DNA of 64,000 bases, from assembly GCA_000442015.1 (NCBI GenBank), contig KE560907.1:1-64000 (forward strand). Direction: 5' to 3'. The notes under the pieces are model-generated. The model was given only the letters and a program-made list of their open reading frames with translations, had not been told where the DNA came from and did no database searches. The stretch's first letter is position 1; the number at the start of each line of letters is the position of its first letter. Origin of the DNA: Rozella allomycis CSF55 (taxonomy: Eukaryota > Rozellomycota). Of the stretch, positions 43,684 through 55,474 are shown piece after piece. The position numbers and the translations under genes are program-made.

Positions 43684-44614
43684 TTATTCCAAATCATCAA
43701 GAGTAGACTCTACAATTCCTTCTTCCTGAGCCGTGTTCCTCGAGGCTTCATCCTTTTCCTTTTGTGTGACATTTAATTTTCGTCTATAACAAAATATAGA
43801 TTAATTTTACTTTTTTATTATAACAGGCTGGAAAATTGGCTCTTCCAACGAAAAGGGAGGAGTATTTTGGAGAGCAACATTTGAGGGCACTAAATCTTCA
43901 ACAGCTGCATTTACAGATGTTCCATCTGCATTATCATTAGATTCATCTGTTTCGTTTTTGTTGATTGGTTCTGTTCTTTCTTTAAGCAATTTACGTATTT
44001 TTGCCTTCTTTTTATTCAATAATTCGACAGATTTTATAACCAATTCTTCAGTATTTTTGTTAAAATTGTCTTCTTTTTCAACTAGAGATTCTTCCAGAAG
44101 AATTATTCTATCTTTGAGGATATCGATTTCATTTCTATATTGAAGGGTCTTTTGCTATGATCAACATCTTTGAATGCTATTACCTCCAAATCGATACTAT
44201 GAGCTATCAAGTCCCACCAGCAATCATAAGAACTTTGATGAAAACTTTTAAAGCAAATAATTTTGAAAAGAACAAGATGGACTCCTGGTGTAGCTTCAAA
44301 AACTATTTCGATTTCCGCTTCCTTATCATCCATACTTCTAATTTCAAAAGATATTTTAGGCAGCTCAACATCATCCGAGAGGAAAATAGCCTCTTCAATT
44401 ATCTTTGTATCTTTTAGTTGAGTATTTTTGTCAATCAAGTTTTGAAACAATACTATTACTATAAATCTATTAGTTTACTTTTATCAGACGTATAAACCTT
44501 ATCGTCATTCAATAATTTCGCTGTAAAATCAGTTTTGTTTTCATACTCTAGGCACAGGATACAACGGGTCAAGTTGTCTGAATTTTTTTCTTTCACTTTT
44601 CTCCACGATTTCAT
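43684..44614 (-). CDS. XRCC4/Lif1-like NHEJ factor
   Basis: The protein (about 270 residues) has a beta-rich head (LTRCILCLEYENKTDFTAKL; ELPKISFEIRSMDDKEAEIE) and then a long coiled coil QYRNEIDILKDRIILLEESL leading to VELLNKKKAKIRKLLKE. That closing segment closely fits the NEKKAKIR...L motif of XRCC4, which holds DNA ligase IV in end joining. The tail is acidic with ESTLDDLE at the end. Three introns (26-29 nt) removed. The head is divergent, so XLF or PAXX relatives are not excluded, but the coiled-coil motif favours XRCC4. Confidence 0.65.
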
Positions 44615-44730
44615 TTTGCTTTTTGGGACTTGGCGGGAAACAAAAGTCTAAATATATGCTTGTACTGGTTCGTTTTAATGAACCACAAACTATTGTGGCT
44701 AGGTTTCCGACGTTTTACGTTTCTACAAAA

Positions 44731-45251
44731 ATGCAGCGATTACCATGTATTCGAACTCTCCTTAAATTAAACTTTCAGAATATCAGATTTTATCACGAAA
44801 AAGTACATTTATTGAGTTAAATACATTCAAGGTCATCGATCATTATGAAAGGCCCAGAAATGTTGGCTCTCTTTCAAAGTCGGATAAGAATGTTGGAACA
44901 GGTTTAGTTGGCGCACCAGCTTGTGGTGGTAAAATTTATTTTTGCGTATTAATAGATGTGATGAAACTTCAAATTAAGGTAGATGCCAAAGGCGTCATTG
45001 AAGATGTAAAGTTCAAAACATTTGGATGTGGATCAGCAATAGCATCGTCTTCCTTGGCAACAGAATGGATCAAAGGCAAATCCTTGGATGAAGCCATGTC
45101 AATCAAAAACACCGACATAGCCAGAGAGCTATCTTTACCTCCAGTCAAACTACATTGCTCAATGCTGGCAGAAGACGCCATAAAGTCTGCAATAAAAGAT
45201 TACAAAGCCAAGCAAAACTCAGGAGACGTTAATCCTCAAGAAGATAAATAA
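44731..45251 (+). CDS. ISU1: Mitochondrial iron-sulfur scaffold ISU1/ISCU
   Basis: Scaffold for Fe-S cluster assembly. The presequence MQRLPCIRTLLKLNFQNIRF leads, after a 29-nt intron, to VIDHYERPRNVGSLSKSDKN. The three cluster Cys are in GAPACGD, FKTFGCGSAIASSS and LPPVKLHCSMLAEDAI. A 27-nt intron splits GAPACG|D. Length about 155 residues, normal. It starts 116 bp from the XRCC4-like start on the other strand. Indicates mitochondria that at least make Fe-S clusters. Confidence 0.96.
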
Positions 45252-45348
45252 TCACAATAAACTTTTGGAATAATTAGTTGCGATTTGCTTTTTCCTTTAA
45301 TGGCTATATTTACAGGTTCAATTTCAGTAGCGTAGCAACAATTCAGGA

Positions 45349-46236
45349 ATGAAAGACGTCGAGAGGGACCTTATAATTGTTTGTTTGTGCAATTTACTTA
45401 GTCTAGTCACATCATTCATTGTTGCTAGAAGATTTTATGTGAATTGTCGTACGGATGTTGGTAGACTGGCTGGTTTCCTCTGCTTTGCATTACTTTGTGT
45501 TATGCATATTTATGGACCTGCCAGATTTATTGCCGAGACGCTGATAATGAACCAAACTTGGACAATGTATGATCATGAAACGTTTTTCGCCTATTACGGT
45601 CTAGTGGAAGCATGCATGATACATTTTTACATGATATCATTGCTTTTTCTATTCGTCTCACTTTGGGCAAAAATATCCCAAGCGATTGAATCCATGGCAT
45701 ATTTAAGGGCATTAATTTCAATGATTCTAAGTAGAAAGTCATTTCAATATTTCTTTCAAATTCAAGCTTGCCAATTGATTTTAACAATTGTCACTCAGAT
45801 TGCATTCATTAATTATAATTTTTTTATGGGCTATTCTATTCGTGTCTTTTTGGATTGTTTTATGATGTTCGCTCAATTCGTGATAATGGTGCCTTTTATG
45901 ATGAGAATAGTTTTCACCATCATGCTCACTTATAGAAAAATGAAGTATCTCAATATGAAAAGTCAGTTAAATCTAACTCAAATGTTCATTCTGGCGGGTT
46001 CACTGGGATATGCATCCTTAATCATAATTGCGTATATCGTGAAAGCTATAGAGGGTCCAGTACAAATTTTGACAACTGAGGCCTACAGCACTGCCAATTT
46101 GAAAAACAGGATCTTTGTTCGCAGCTTCTCACCAATAATCGGGTACATTCTCTCGGGGTCATTAGGAGCGGGGTTTGCATTTCCATTTTTGTCGAAAAAT
46201 TCAGGCTCAAAAGCAACGGAAAAAGTAACGGATTGA
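45349..46236 (+). CDS. Multi-TM orphan, paralog A
   Basis: 295 residues, single exon, about seven TM helices: IIVCLCNLLSLVTSFIV, LAGFLCFALLCVMHIYGPAR, the loop SLLFLFVSLWAKISQA, and TMFILAGSLGYASLIIIAYI-like helices, with a Gly-rich last helix IGYILSGSLGAGFAFPF. The gene at 54284-55337 encodes a paralog with the same blocks (MHIYGP.RF.ET, FVSLWAKISQA, LGYASLVII, IGYI.AGTLG.GFA.PFL). No family recognised; topology is GPCR-like but no GPCR motif (DRY, NPxxY) is seen. Confidence 0.7.
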   Translation: MKDVERDLIIVCLCNLLSLVTSFIVARRFYVNCRTDVGRLAGFLCFALLCVMHIYGPARFIAETLIMNQTWTMYDHETFFAYYGLVEACMIHFYMISLLFLFVSLWAKISQAIESMAYLRALISMILSRKSFQYFFQIQACQLILTIVTQIAFINYNFFMGYSIRVFLDCFMMFAQFVIMVPFMMRIVFTIMLTYRKMKYLNMKSQLNLTQMFILAGSLGYASLIIIAYIVKAIEGPVQILTTEAYSTANLKNRIFVRSFSPIIGYILSGSLGAGFAFPFLSKNSGSKATEKVTD

Positions 46237-46415
46237 AATTTCTGTAAGTATAGGGCATAGCTAGCATTGATTCTGCGAGGAGTCAATCGAGGTTTAAATG
46301 GCAAAGAACATCTAGAGCCGAATCAATTAACAAAAAGCAAAATCAATCCCATTCTGAAAGCATCCATAAGAAATAAATATTTTAATAGCATCATAATAAT
46401 ATTTAGCGTAAACAA

Positions 46416-49400
46416 ATGATTGGCCTCTCTCTATTTTTCATTCTGTCGGTGCACATTCTGTGCCTAAATTCATACTTATTTAATTCATGTTCGGGCGGTA
46501 CTCTTGATTGTGCGAAGCAAAATATTAATAACCCGCTGTCAACGACTGTTCAAAATAATTCAATTCCGTGCACCTATATTGGGTGCCCATCAATACAGTT
46601 GAATATACCATCGGGAACATATGCAATCTCAAATAAGGTTTTCGACGGATGCGTTACGTTTGGTCAATCAGCGCCATTCTTTTACGCTAGCTCATCAGCA
46701 TTTTACAATACTCTAGTCTTACAAAATGTGACATTCAGAAACTGCAAGACTCCATCTGGATTAATTATAACAATGTCTGTAAATTTGGTTTTACGAAATT
46801 TGACTGTTCAAAACAATACCTCTACCGGATCGATTTTAAGTTTAGAGAAATTTTGGACTACAAAAATACATGATAGTGTTTTTGAAAATAATTACAATGA
46901 GGAAAACGGAGGGGCCCTAGAGTTGTTGGGAATGATAACCAGTACAACAGCATACGATGTGTCTGTACTGGAGATTGGTGGTAAATTTCTATGTCGGAAC
47001 AATACATCCAAAGGATTAGGAGGTTGTTTATTCATGAGCAATATCCAGCTTAACTTTTTACAAGATAACGTGAATATCGAAATGTCGAAAAACAATGCAA
47101 CTAGAGGTGGTGCTATCTATTGGGAACAGATGTATCCAAAAGTTGATTCAATCTCATCTTTATCGAGGAATGTTTTAATGAACTTTACATCCAATGTGGC
47201 AACGTATTCTGGAGGTGCATTGTATTTGGATGGTGTCAATTTCTATGGTTTTCTTTCAAATTTAGTTATGGATGGAAACCAAGCATATTACGGCGGTGCA
47301 TTTACTATAGATAATTCATTTATTACAATGATTGGAATATTTACCAACAACTTTGCATCGTATGGTGCTGTATTTTGTATAAACAGAACTTCTGATGCAT
47401 CATCTTTAACAATTGGGGGAAATGTTAGAGGAAATTATGCGAAATATAGTGGAAGTTTTGGGCATCTTGTTGTTTTTAATTCGTCATATTTGATTCTGGA
47501 TAGCGTTTATGTTGGAACAGATATAAACTTTAGTTCAAACGATTTGACTCCAGTATCATCATGTGTGTTTTTGATAAATTCGTCACAATATTATTGCCAG
47601 ATGTCGATAGATAGATCAATTATTTATGGATCCACTAGAGCTGTTACAAGCACCTCAAGTATGATAAGTTCCACGAAGGCAAGGTTAAGCAGCAGTATGT
47701 CATCGACAGTAGCATCATCAACAGTTTCTAGTTCAAAATCGCAAACTTCATCAACATTACAAACCGCCTCAATCTTGACTACATCTTCATCAAAGCAAAC
47801 TGTAGAATTTACTATTTCTTCTTTTTCATCTTCGTCATACTTAGGCCGCGTTTCGATAACGTCAAGCACTTCTTTTCAAACGTTTTCCCCGAGTTATGAA
47901 TCAAAAATAAGCAATAGTTTTATAACGGAAGCATTTACTGATTTTCAAACAAGTAGAACAACATCTTTAACTGCGTCTTCTATTCAATCAATATCAACAC
48001 CCTTATTTATAGGATCGACTTTGTCATCTACAGTGACGACGCCTATCCAATCATCATCTACATCATCAACTGTAAAATCAACATCTACAGCATCTTCAGC
48101 CTCTTCATCANTCGAGTTATGAATCAAAAACAAGCAATAGTTTTACAACGGAAGCATTTACTGATTTTTCAACAAGTAGAACAACATTTTCAAGTGCGTC
48201 TTCTATTCAATTAATATCATCATCAATATCAACACCCTTATTTATAGGATCGACTGTGTCATCTACAGTGACGACGCCTATCCAATCTTCATCTACATTA
48301 TCAACTGCAAAATCCACATCTACAACATCTTCAACGTCTTCATCAACCGTATCATCCTCAGCATTCTCAACTACAGTATCAACAACGCTATCATCATCTA
48401 CATCACCATCTACAATAATGGAATCCAAGCAATCAAAATCTACATTAATATTTACATTAACATCTTCTACAATGTCATCTTATATGACCATACAGTCAAC
48501 ATCTGCAATATCAAAATCTACAGTATCAACGTATACACTTTATGCNTATGCAATCAACATCTATATTAACATCTTCTACAATGTCATCTTATATGGTCAT
48601 ACAATCAACATCTGCAATATCAAAATCTACAGTATCAACGTATACACTTTATGCTTCTACATTTACTTCTTTAATGCCTTCAATATCTTCTACGCTCTTA
48701 TCTTCTACAGTCNNNNNNNNNNNNNNNNNNNNNNNNNNNNNNNNNNNNNNNNNNNNNNNNNNNNNNNNNNNNNNNNNNNNNNNNNNNNNNNNNNNNNNNN
48801 NNNNNNNNNNNNNNNNNNNNNNNNNNNNNNNNNNNNNNNNNNNNNNNNNNNNNNNNNNNNNNNNNNNNNNNNNNNNNNNNNNNNNNNNNNNNNNNNNNNN
48901 NNNNNNNNNNNNNNNNNNNNNNNNNNNNNNNNNNNNNNNNNNNNNNATTATATTATTTCTAGTTCTACAGAATCAAGTAGTTCTTTAACAACTTCATCTA
49001 TAACTGGAATGACTGCAGCTTCATCAGTTGCATTTCCAATAACAACTGTACTAGTTGGATCTGCAACAGGAGCGACTGTTTTAGCGGCCATGTTAGGAAT
49101 TTTAGTTTATTTTAGAAGAAGAAAACAAGGATTGAAAAGAAATAATAAAACTAAAAAGCAATTAGCTTTAAGTGGAGTCAACCTTTTACAAAATAAATCA
49201 AGAGAAAATATTTCACAGAAACTAAAAATAGATCCAATTATTGTTAAAGATTCAATTAAATTTAAGAATGAAAATAAATTGTATTTTGATCCTGATAAAA
49301 CTTACAATGTAAATTTAAATCATTCAAAGATTGTAAACATGAATGATGTCTCTCAATTCATTGCAAAAGTCATAAGAAAAGATTCAGACGCTACAATGTC

Positions 49401-50511
49401 TAAAACAATTGACGTTTCTAACACTACAATTTTAGGTAAAAATATTCATGGAATATAAAAGATAATATTAGCGTTCCTGGCTACATGATTCTTGACTTTA
49501 AGAATGATTTAATTTTAGACTTGAAATCAAATCTTGGCAGTGGGGCAACCGCTCAAGCTGTAGTGAGTGGAAAATTATTAAACGATCTTTTCATCTTTAG
49601 AAGCGAAACAAGAGACGTCGCAATAAAATACTACAATGGTATATTAACTTTCATAAACTCTAGTAGATTCTGAAGATTTAGCTGATCTATATTTTGAAAT
49701 TGCAATTATGAAGTACTGAACATCTCCAAAATAAATTTAGCTCCCTTTTAGAAAAAAGAAACATCGCAAAGTTTGTTGGCTACTCCATAGAGCCAAGAGC
49801 CGTTGTCATGAAAAAGTATGAAGCTTCTTTACACGACGTTATCCACAATTGGAAAAGTCCCATTTCTATTGAGCAATTAATGCTTTCTGCTAAAGATATC
49901 ATCTTTGGCTTAAATGGTAGTTTGTTGCTTTAATCAAAATAGAAATGCATTCAACTGGCCTTGTTCATTTTGACGTCAAACCAAGTATTTTCTAAATATT
50001 TAATAAATCAGAAAATGTTCTAATTCAGTTTGACAAGAAACCATTTTTCACTTGTTATCTTTGTGATTTTGGGTTTTCAAATGTGCTTGGTTCAAAATCT
50101 TCAAGAAAGAAATTGGTGGCGGGGTTGAAAGGTCAAGTGAAAATTGGCATGACAAGCGCTTATGCAGCTCCAGAAGTAATCATGCTTATCAAAAACAAAT
50201 AGATGATTCACAGAATGTATTCAGATGATCCGATTCCTGAAGTCAGTGATAAAGATTTCGCTATTGATATTTACGCATACTGCATTTCAGTCTATGAATT
50301 GCTGACGAGAAAAGATCCTTGGCCTAACAAGACTGAAAAACAAATCATAGAAGACGTTTACATTAAAAAATTAACTCCACAGTTTCTAAATATTTCAAAG
50401 TTTGATGGAAATTTTGTTAATTTAATAAAGAGGGGCTGGAATTTTAATCCAAACTTTAGGCCTTCTACGAGTGACTTTATTAGATATTTCGAGTCGAATG
50501 AAAATAAATAA
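46416..50511 (+). CDS. Receptor-like protein kinase: beta-helix ectodomain, mucin stalk, TM, kinase
   Basis: Signal peptide MIGLSLFFILSVHILC; residues about 60-405 form a right-handed beta-helix with repeated GGA-type motifs (NGGALELLG, RGGAIYWEQ, SGGALYLDG, YGGAFTIDN). A Ser/Thr-rich stalk of at least 450 residues follows, broken by N joins at 48111 and 48546 and a 234-N gap. Then a TM helix (VLVGSATGATVLAAMLGILV) with a basic stop (YFRRRK), a juxtamembrane linker, and a kinase (49486-50511) assembled over six introns of 26-28 nt: G-loop LGSGATAQAVVSG, Lys in DVAIKYY, HFDVKPKNVLI, CDFGFS, AAPE, DIYAYCISVYELLTRKDPW. Key catalytic residues are present, so it should be active; HFD instead of HRD makes it non-RD. 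TKL-type Ser/Thr kinase most likely. Confidence 0.82.
47891..48330. repeat. Duplicate pair in the mucin stalk (N at 48111)
   Basis: About 215 nt of Ser/Thr-rich coding DNA appear on both sides of the N with several substitutions and small indels. Either allelic contig ends or true repeats of the stalk; the low complexity makes the choice hard. Confidence 0.6.
48430..48655. repeat. Duplicate pair in the mucin stalk (N at 48546)
   Basis: About 105 nt (caatcaacatctgc...tatacactttatgc) recur on both sides of the N, with only a few differences. The frame is not kept across the N as written, which fits an artificial join. Confidence 0.62.
48713..48946. other. Assembly gap of 234 N
   Basis: Unsequenced stretch inside the Ser/Thr-rich stalk. 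The stalk's true length and any further repeats in it are unknown. Confidence 0.99.
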
Positions 50512-50585
50512 ACTTATTTCACATCATACCACATTGTATATTTTAAGTCATTCTGAATCTTGTTAATTTGTGAAATTTCCTTTTA

Positions 50586-52508
50586 ATGCAAAACAAAAAA
50601 TATTCACATTTAGACATTCTGTTCACTGAAACGGACAAGAAAAAGTTATCTGAATTAAAAGTTCTTCTAGTTGGAGCAGGTGGCATTGGCTGCGAAGTGT
50701 TGAAAAATCTCGTACTGTTAGGAATCCCATTCATCGACGTTATTGATTTGGACACTATTGATATTTCAAATTTGAACAGGCAATTTTTGTTTCAGAAACC
50801 ACATGTTGGGAAACCAAAATCTATCGTAATTCATTTCAATTGTCATAATAGGTTGCAAGGGAATCTGTTAGAAGATTTAATGATGATGAAAATATCGTGA
50901 TAACTTCATATATGCAAAAGATACAAGAGTTTAATGCAGAGTTTTTTGAGAGATTTGATATCGTGATAAATGCGTTAGATAATGCAGGTAATTTTTTCGA
51001 ATAGATTTGTTGCTAGATGCTCGTTCGTATGTGAACAAGATGTGTAAATATAATGTTTTATGGTAATAATAGGCCTTTTTACAGGAAAACCTTTAATAGA
51101 AACAGGTACTGCTGGGCATTTAGGACAAACTACTTGCCATTTTGTAAGATAACTACATCTCATTCATCCAGAGTGGTGTTCAATGCTTTGATTGCGAACC
51201 CAGAGAAGCACAAAAAACTTTTCCAGTATGTACCATAAGATCTACACCATCTGCTCCTATTCATTGCATAGTTTGGGCCAAGAACTTTCTTTTTCCGTAA
51301 AAATATTAAATTTATTGTAATAAAGAAAATTGTTTCAGAAATTGGAAGAGGAAAATGATAATGATGAGAATTCAGAGGATAAAGAAAGTCGAAAAAATGA
51401 AGAGGATGGATATAAAAAACTTTTAAATGAAAGAAATAATAAAGAATTTGAAAAAATGATTTTAAAGAAAGTTTACAAGGACGACATTATAAAACTTGCT
51501 TCTTTGGAAAAATTGTGGAAGGGAAAGAAGAAGCCTCAACCAATTTCTTCATTTGATGCAAAACAACCAAGCAATGATTCACAAAAGGTTTGGAGTTTGG
51601 AAGAAAATGTTTTTGTGTTTCTTAAAAGGTAATTTAGATCTAAAGTTCAAACAAAGTGTTAAAAACTTAAATGAAAGATTTTTGGATGGTCAAGAACTCT
51701 TCTTTGACAAGGATGATGAAGATGCAATGGAATTTGTCACAAGTGCATCAAACCTACGTTCAATAGTCTTTGAAATTCAAACAAAATCTTTATTTCAGGC
51801 TAAATCAATGGCTGGTACAAAGATTCATTTTTTTGTTATAGGAAATATAATCCCAGCAATCGCTACATCAAACGCAATGGTTTCCAGTTTAGCGATTATT
51901 TCTCTCATAAAATTATTAAAGAACGAAAAATCAAAACTTGGAACAGTAATTTTTGCTTTTGACCTTAAAAGACATTCTTATCTCCACATCCTTTGCCTAA
52001 AGTGCCACGCCTGTTAACACATTGTAAAACTCTTTCAAGGCCAGATCAAAATTGTTCCTTCTGTTCTGCTAACCGCGCAATAACAAAGGTTGACACAAAT
52101 GAAACAAACTTGAATTCTTTTATTAATTTAATTGCTTCTTCATTTGAATTTGAAGCAGAGGAAGCCACAGTAATGATTGATGGTCGACTTTTATTTGATC
52201 CTGATTTTGATGACAATCTAGAGAAATCATTAAATTCTTTGGGAATTAAAGATGCCTCGATTGTGGTTGTGAGCACTGAAAATGAAGAACAACATCCAAT
52301 TTACATTAGTATTGTACACTCACAAGCGTATATATTTGTTTCAATGTAATATAGTGATCAACCAATGATATATAACATTGTCAAGGCTGCCAATTTGAAG
52401 AAACGCAAAGCAGAGTCAGAATCCGATGATTCCGACCGAGAAATCGATGCTAAGAAAATAAAGTCAGTAGAAGTCATCGCTGACCAAGATTTCGTATTAA
52501 TAGAATAA
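50586..52508 (+). CDS. UBA2: SUMO-activating enzyme subunit UBA2
   Basis: Catalytic half of the SUMO E1. The adenylation domain has [20 protein letters not shown] and [17 protein letters not shown]; then [15 protein letters not shown], zinc Cys in CFDCEP and CSFC, and the active-site Cys in [19 protein letters not shown]. The SCCH region ends [20 protein letters not shown], followed by a ubiquitin-fold domain and an acidic tail with the SUMO-interaction-like DFVLIE. About nine introns of 26-29 nt; one of 29 nt gives [14 protein letters not shown]. An acidic insertion ([15 protein letters not shown]) lies in the middle. Confidence 0.95.
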
Positions 52509-52574
52509 ATAGTCATTAATTTATTAAATTTTCTTTATATCTACATATGAGTCACTGTATTTTGTTCATTTGAC

Positions 52575-52927
52575 TTAAACAGATGATTGTTGATATAATG
52601 AAGTGTCCAAAACCTTTCTGCCGCAAATAGCACATATACCATTCTTATATGCACATGAATGGCAGTAATTAGCCTTTTCCAAATTGACTCTCTGCTTACA
52701 TATTTTACACTTATTTTGATAAGGCATAAAACTAAAAAACTTCTCGAAATCGTTTTTACGTATTTCTAGATGTTGGTCTCAAAAGTTTGTTTTCTGAGAG
52801 CTTTCGGCCACCACCTTCTATTGTGTTTCTAGAACCTTGTTTCCATGTATCCACTGTCGCAAGCTTTGGTAACTTTTTCTCACCTATTATCAACTCTATG
52901 AGCAAGTTTACATTTTGAACAAACCAT
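52575..52927 (-). CDS. CRIPT: CRIPT-like zinc-binding protein
   Basis: Starts MVCSKCEKKLPKLATVDTWK (a 26-nt intron splits the second Cys), then GSRNTIEGGGRKLSENKLL, and after another intron the C-terminal CKICKQRVNLEKANYCHSC, NGICAICGRKVLDTSLYQ, QSSV. All the CxxC pairs of CRIPT are kept. CRIPT was named as a PSD-95 ligand but is widespread in eukaryotes and has been found in the minor spliceosome. About 100 residues, the normal size. Confidence 0.93.
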
Positions 52928-53049
52928 TCCAGAAATTTCGCAATCAAATTTTGCTGCTCCAATTATTACTCTAAGAAAGTCTACATTAGAGCTTTATCTT
53001 AATAGTTAATCATGACAAAATGAATTTATTTATTTTTTTCAACCTTCTA

Positions 53050-54155
53050 TTATAAATTATCTAAGCCAACCAAAACTCTCACTTTTTCATAAAGCGGCAT
53101 ACTAAGAATAAAATGTGGAGCTAATCGAAGAAAACTAGCGCTCCATCCCCTGTACAAACCCCTGATGCCTTCGCTCGTATAAATCTACATCGTTACAAAC
53201 GTCATTAACTACCATGCGGAAGCAAGACCAAAAACTTTTAGTCTCTTGGTGATATGTGGAATCATAGCCGTAAGATCCCATCATTTTGGTCTTCATGATG
53301 TCTGCTGGGGCACAAAATGTGGCAGCCGAAAAACTTGAAACTATACTGCATCTTTCGATTATTTAGATTAAAAAATTTTACAAAACATGAAGACCGAATC
53401 CTTCCTGAAATCCATATTTTTGCTTTAATATTGTCTTTGATTGATCATAAGCAGCTAATTGACCGCCAGTCAATAAAGATGCTCTCGCTATAGTGGCTGT
53501 CGCTCCTATATATAGCCCTTTAACTAGAAAAAGTCAAAAAGTCATCATACCTCCTTCTTCTTTCACAATGACATAAAATGCATGAAATGTGTTTTTGTAT
53601 GATGGAAAATGGGATGTTCGCATTCCATTCACATATCTACCTGTCAATTGATCTATTGTTCCACTTTCAATTTGCATTCTTATTTTAACAAGATCTGTAG
53701 GGCTAGCAATAGCAGAACCTATCGCGCCTGTCGTCATCCCACTGATCATTTTGGAAAAGAGTGGCGGTAGATGACTTTTTTCAATAGCTTTTTTAACTTT
53801 TGTGTATAGCCCAAATCTTAAGGACGAATACATAGTTTCTCTAAGTAATGCCGCTGTCATGCCAGGTACAACTAAACCCCTCCACATACCTTGCTCAGAA
53901 TATATTAGTTTAGATGTAGAAAAAAAGCTCGTTGATGATGCATGTTGTAAACTATGCTTCATGGATTGCATTCTTGTCTTTATGACATCTAAAGGGTTCG
54001 TAACTATGTAAAATATAACATACCGAGGTACCGGCAGAAGCTATTCCACATGATATGCATCCAGCTGATAGCTCTTTAAGGAGGATTAATTTAGAAGTAG
54101 AGTCGTTATTATCAATTGATACATGCATGGACAAAAATGTCGGCAAATAAGCCAC
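53050..54155 (-). CDS. Mitochondrial carrier (SLC25), UCP-like
   Basis: Three tandem carrier repeats, each with a Px[D/E]xx[K/R] signature: TNPLDVIKTRMQ, SPTDLVKIRMQ and APADIMKTKMM. Other carrier features are IFRG-like GMWRGLVVPGMTAALLRETM, SLRFGLYTKVKK, ITGG-like TGGQLAAYDQSK and the closing LRLAPHFILSMPLYEKVRVL. The second and third repeats resemble the uncoupling-protein/dicarboxylate group (SLC25A14/30). Introns of about 26-28 nt lie between repeats, including one that restores GIASAVTNPLDVIK. Substrate not assigned. Confidence 0.85.
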
Positions 54156-54283
54156 ACAAGGCCCAAAGGCAACATACGAAGAAAAAGTATGGTACCAAAA
54201 AAATTAATAATTCATTATAGTAACATTAATAGTTTTTTATATTACTAGCATTTGATAAAGCAGTATTACTATGATAATTGTAA

Positions 54284-55337
54284 TTATGTCGATAAGAGGT
54301 TCTTTTTCGACCTAATTTTTAAGCCAACACCACTGCCTGTCGAATTATTATTGTTGCTCTAAGATATTAAATCATTTAATATACCTTTGGAGTTTTTGAT
54401 CCAGATTCTTTAGCCAAAAAGGGTACCGCAAATCCTGTGCCTAATGTTCCTGCAATAATATAGCCTATAACAGGATCCAAAACTCTTTCATACAATATCG
54501 ATGAAAGATATTGCTTGTTGAAAGTGTTGGTAGAAAAAAACCTTATAGGTTCTTCAGATGCTTTGTAGATATATACAATGATGACCAGAGATGCATAGCC
54601 AAGAGCAAACGTAAGAATGTACATTTGCTTAAGGTTCATTTGACTCTGTACGTTCATGCCACTCAGTCTTTGCTTAGTTGAAACAATGGTTAAGACAATA
54701 CTCCCTGTATTTAAATATCAATTACCTCATTACACATAAATGGAACCATAACTCCAAATTCAATTAACATCACAATACAATTGAAGCAAACCCGTATGAT
54801 GTAACCAACTAACAAATCACTTCCAGCAAATGAAACTTGTAGCAGAATTATTACAATGGTCTGAATAATTTCAATTTTGATGAATATTTCAAAAGCTCTC
54901 CTGGATAGGATAATTTTCATTAAATATTCCAAATAGGCTACATTGTCTGAAGCTTGTGATATTTTTGCCCAAAGAGAAATAAATAGCCACAATAGTGACA
55001 TCATGTAAAAATTGATCATTATCGATTCTCCAAGATCCCAACTTGAGAAAAAAACATAATATTCATAAAAATTAATCTTTTCACTCAAAAGAAAAGTCTC
55101 AATTGTAAATCTTGTCGGGCCATAAATGTGCATGATTGAAACAACCGCAAACGACAAGAAACCGGTGAAACGTCCAATATCATTTCTGCACTTTTTAAAA
55201 AACAATTTAGCGACTCTTAGTGACAAAACACAGCTAACTAAATTGAAGGCCCAGATAATTAACAAATTAACATGAAGATGTTCCATCGGAGAATATTTTT
55301 TAAAGACAATAAAAATGCAATGATCCCTAAAATTCAT
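54284..55337 (-). CDS. Multi-TM orphan, paralog B
   Basis: Paralog of the protein at 45349-46236 with the same blocks: MHIYGPTRFTIETFLL, SLLWLFISLWAKISQA, NLKQMYILTFALGYASLVII, PVIGYIIAGTLGTGFAVPFL. It has two introns (29 nt near 54715; 26 nt near 54365) where paralog A has none, and a longer tail ending SNNNNSTGSGVGLKIRSKKN. Its start could be the ATG at 55337 or the one at 55286 (MEHLHVN), which aligns with paralog A. The two genes point toward each other across four or five unrelated genes. Confidence 0.7.
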
Positions 55338-55474
55338 TGACTATTAGAAAAAGATTAAGAATATTTCATGCGCAAAATCGTAAAGGTTAATGAATTTAGC
55401 AATGAATCTCACTATGAAAAATTTTATTGTAGTTAAATTATTGACCGTATCTATTTTATTCAAATACAACAGAC

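Noticed and set aside
45349-46236. Calling the multi-TM orphan a GPCR.
   Set aside because: It has about seven TM helices but none of the usual receptor motifs, so only the topology supports the idea.
47624-48428. Minus-strand acidic ORFs rich in D and V opposite the mucin stalk.
   Set aside because: They are complements of Ser/Thr repeats and carry no independent signal.
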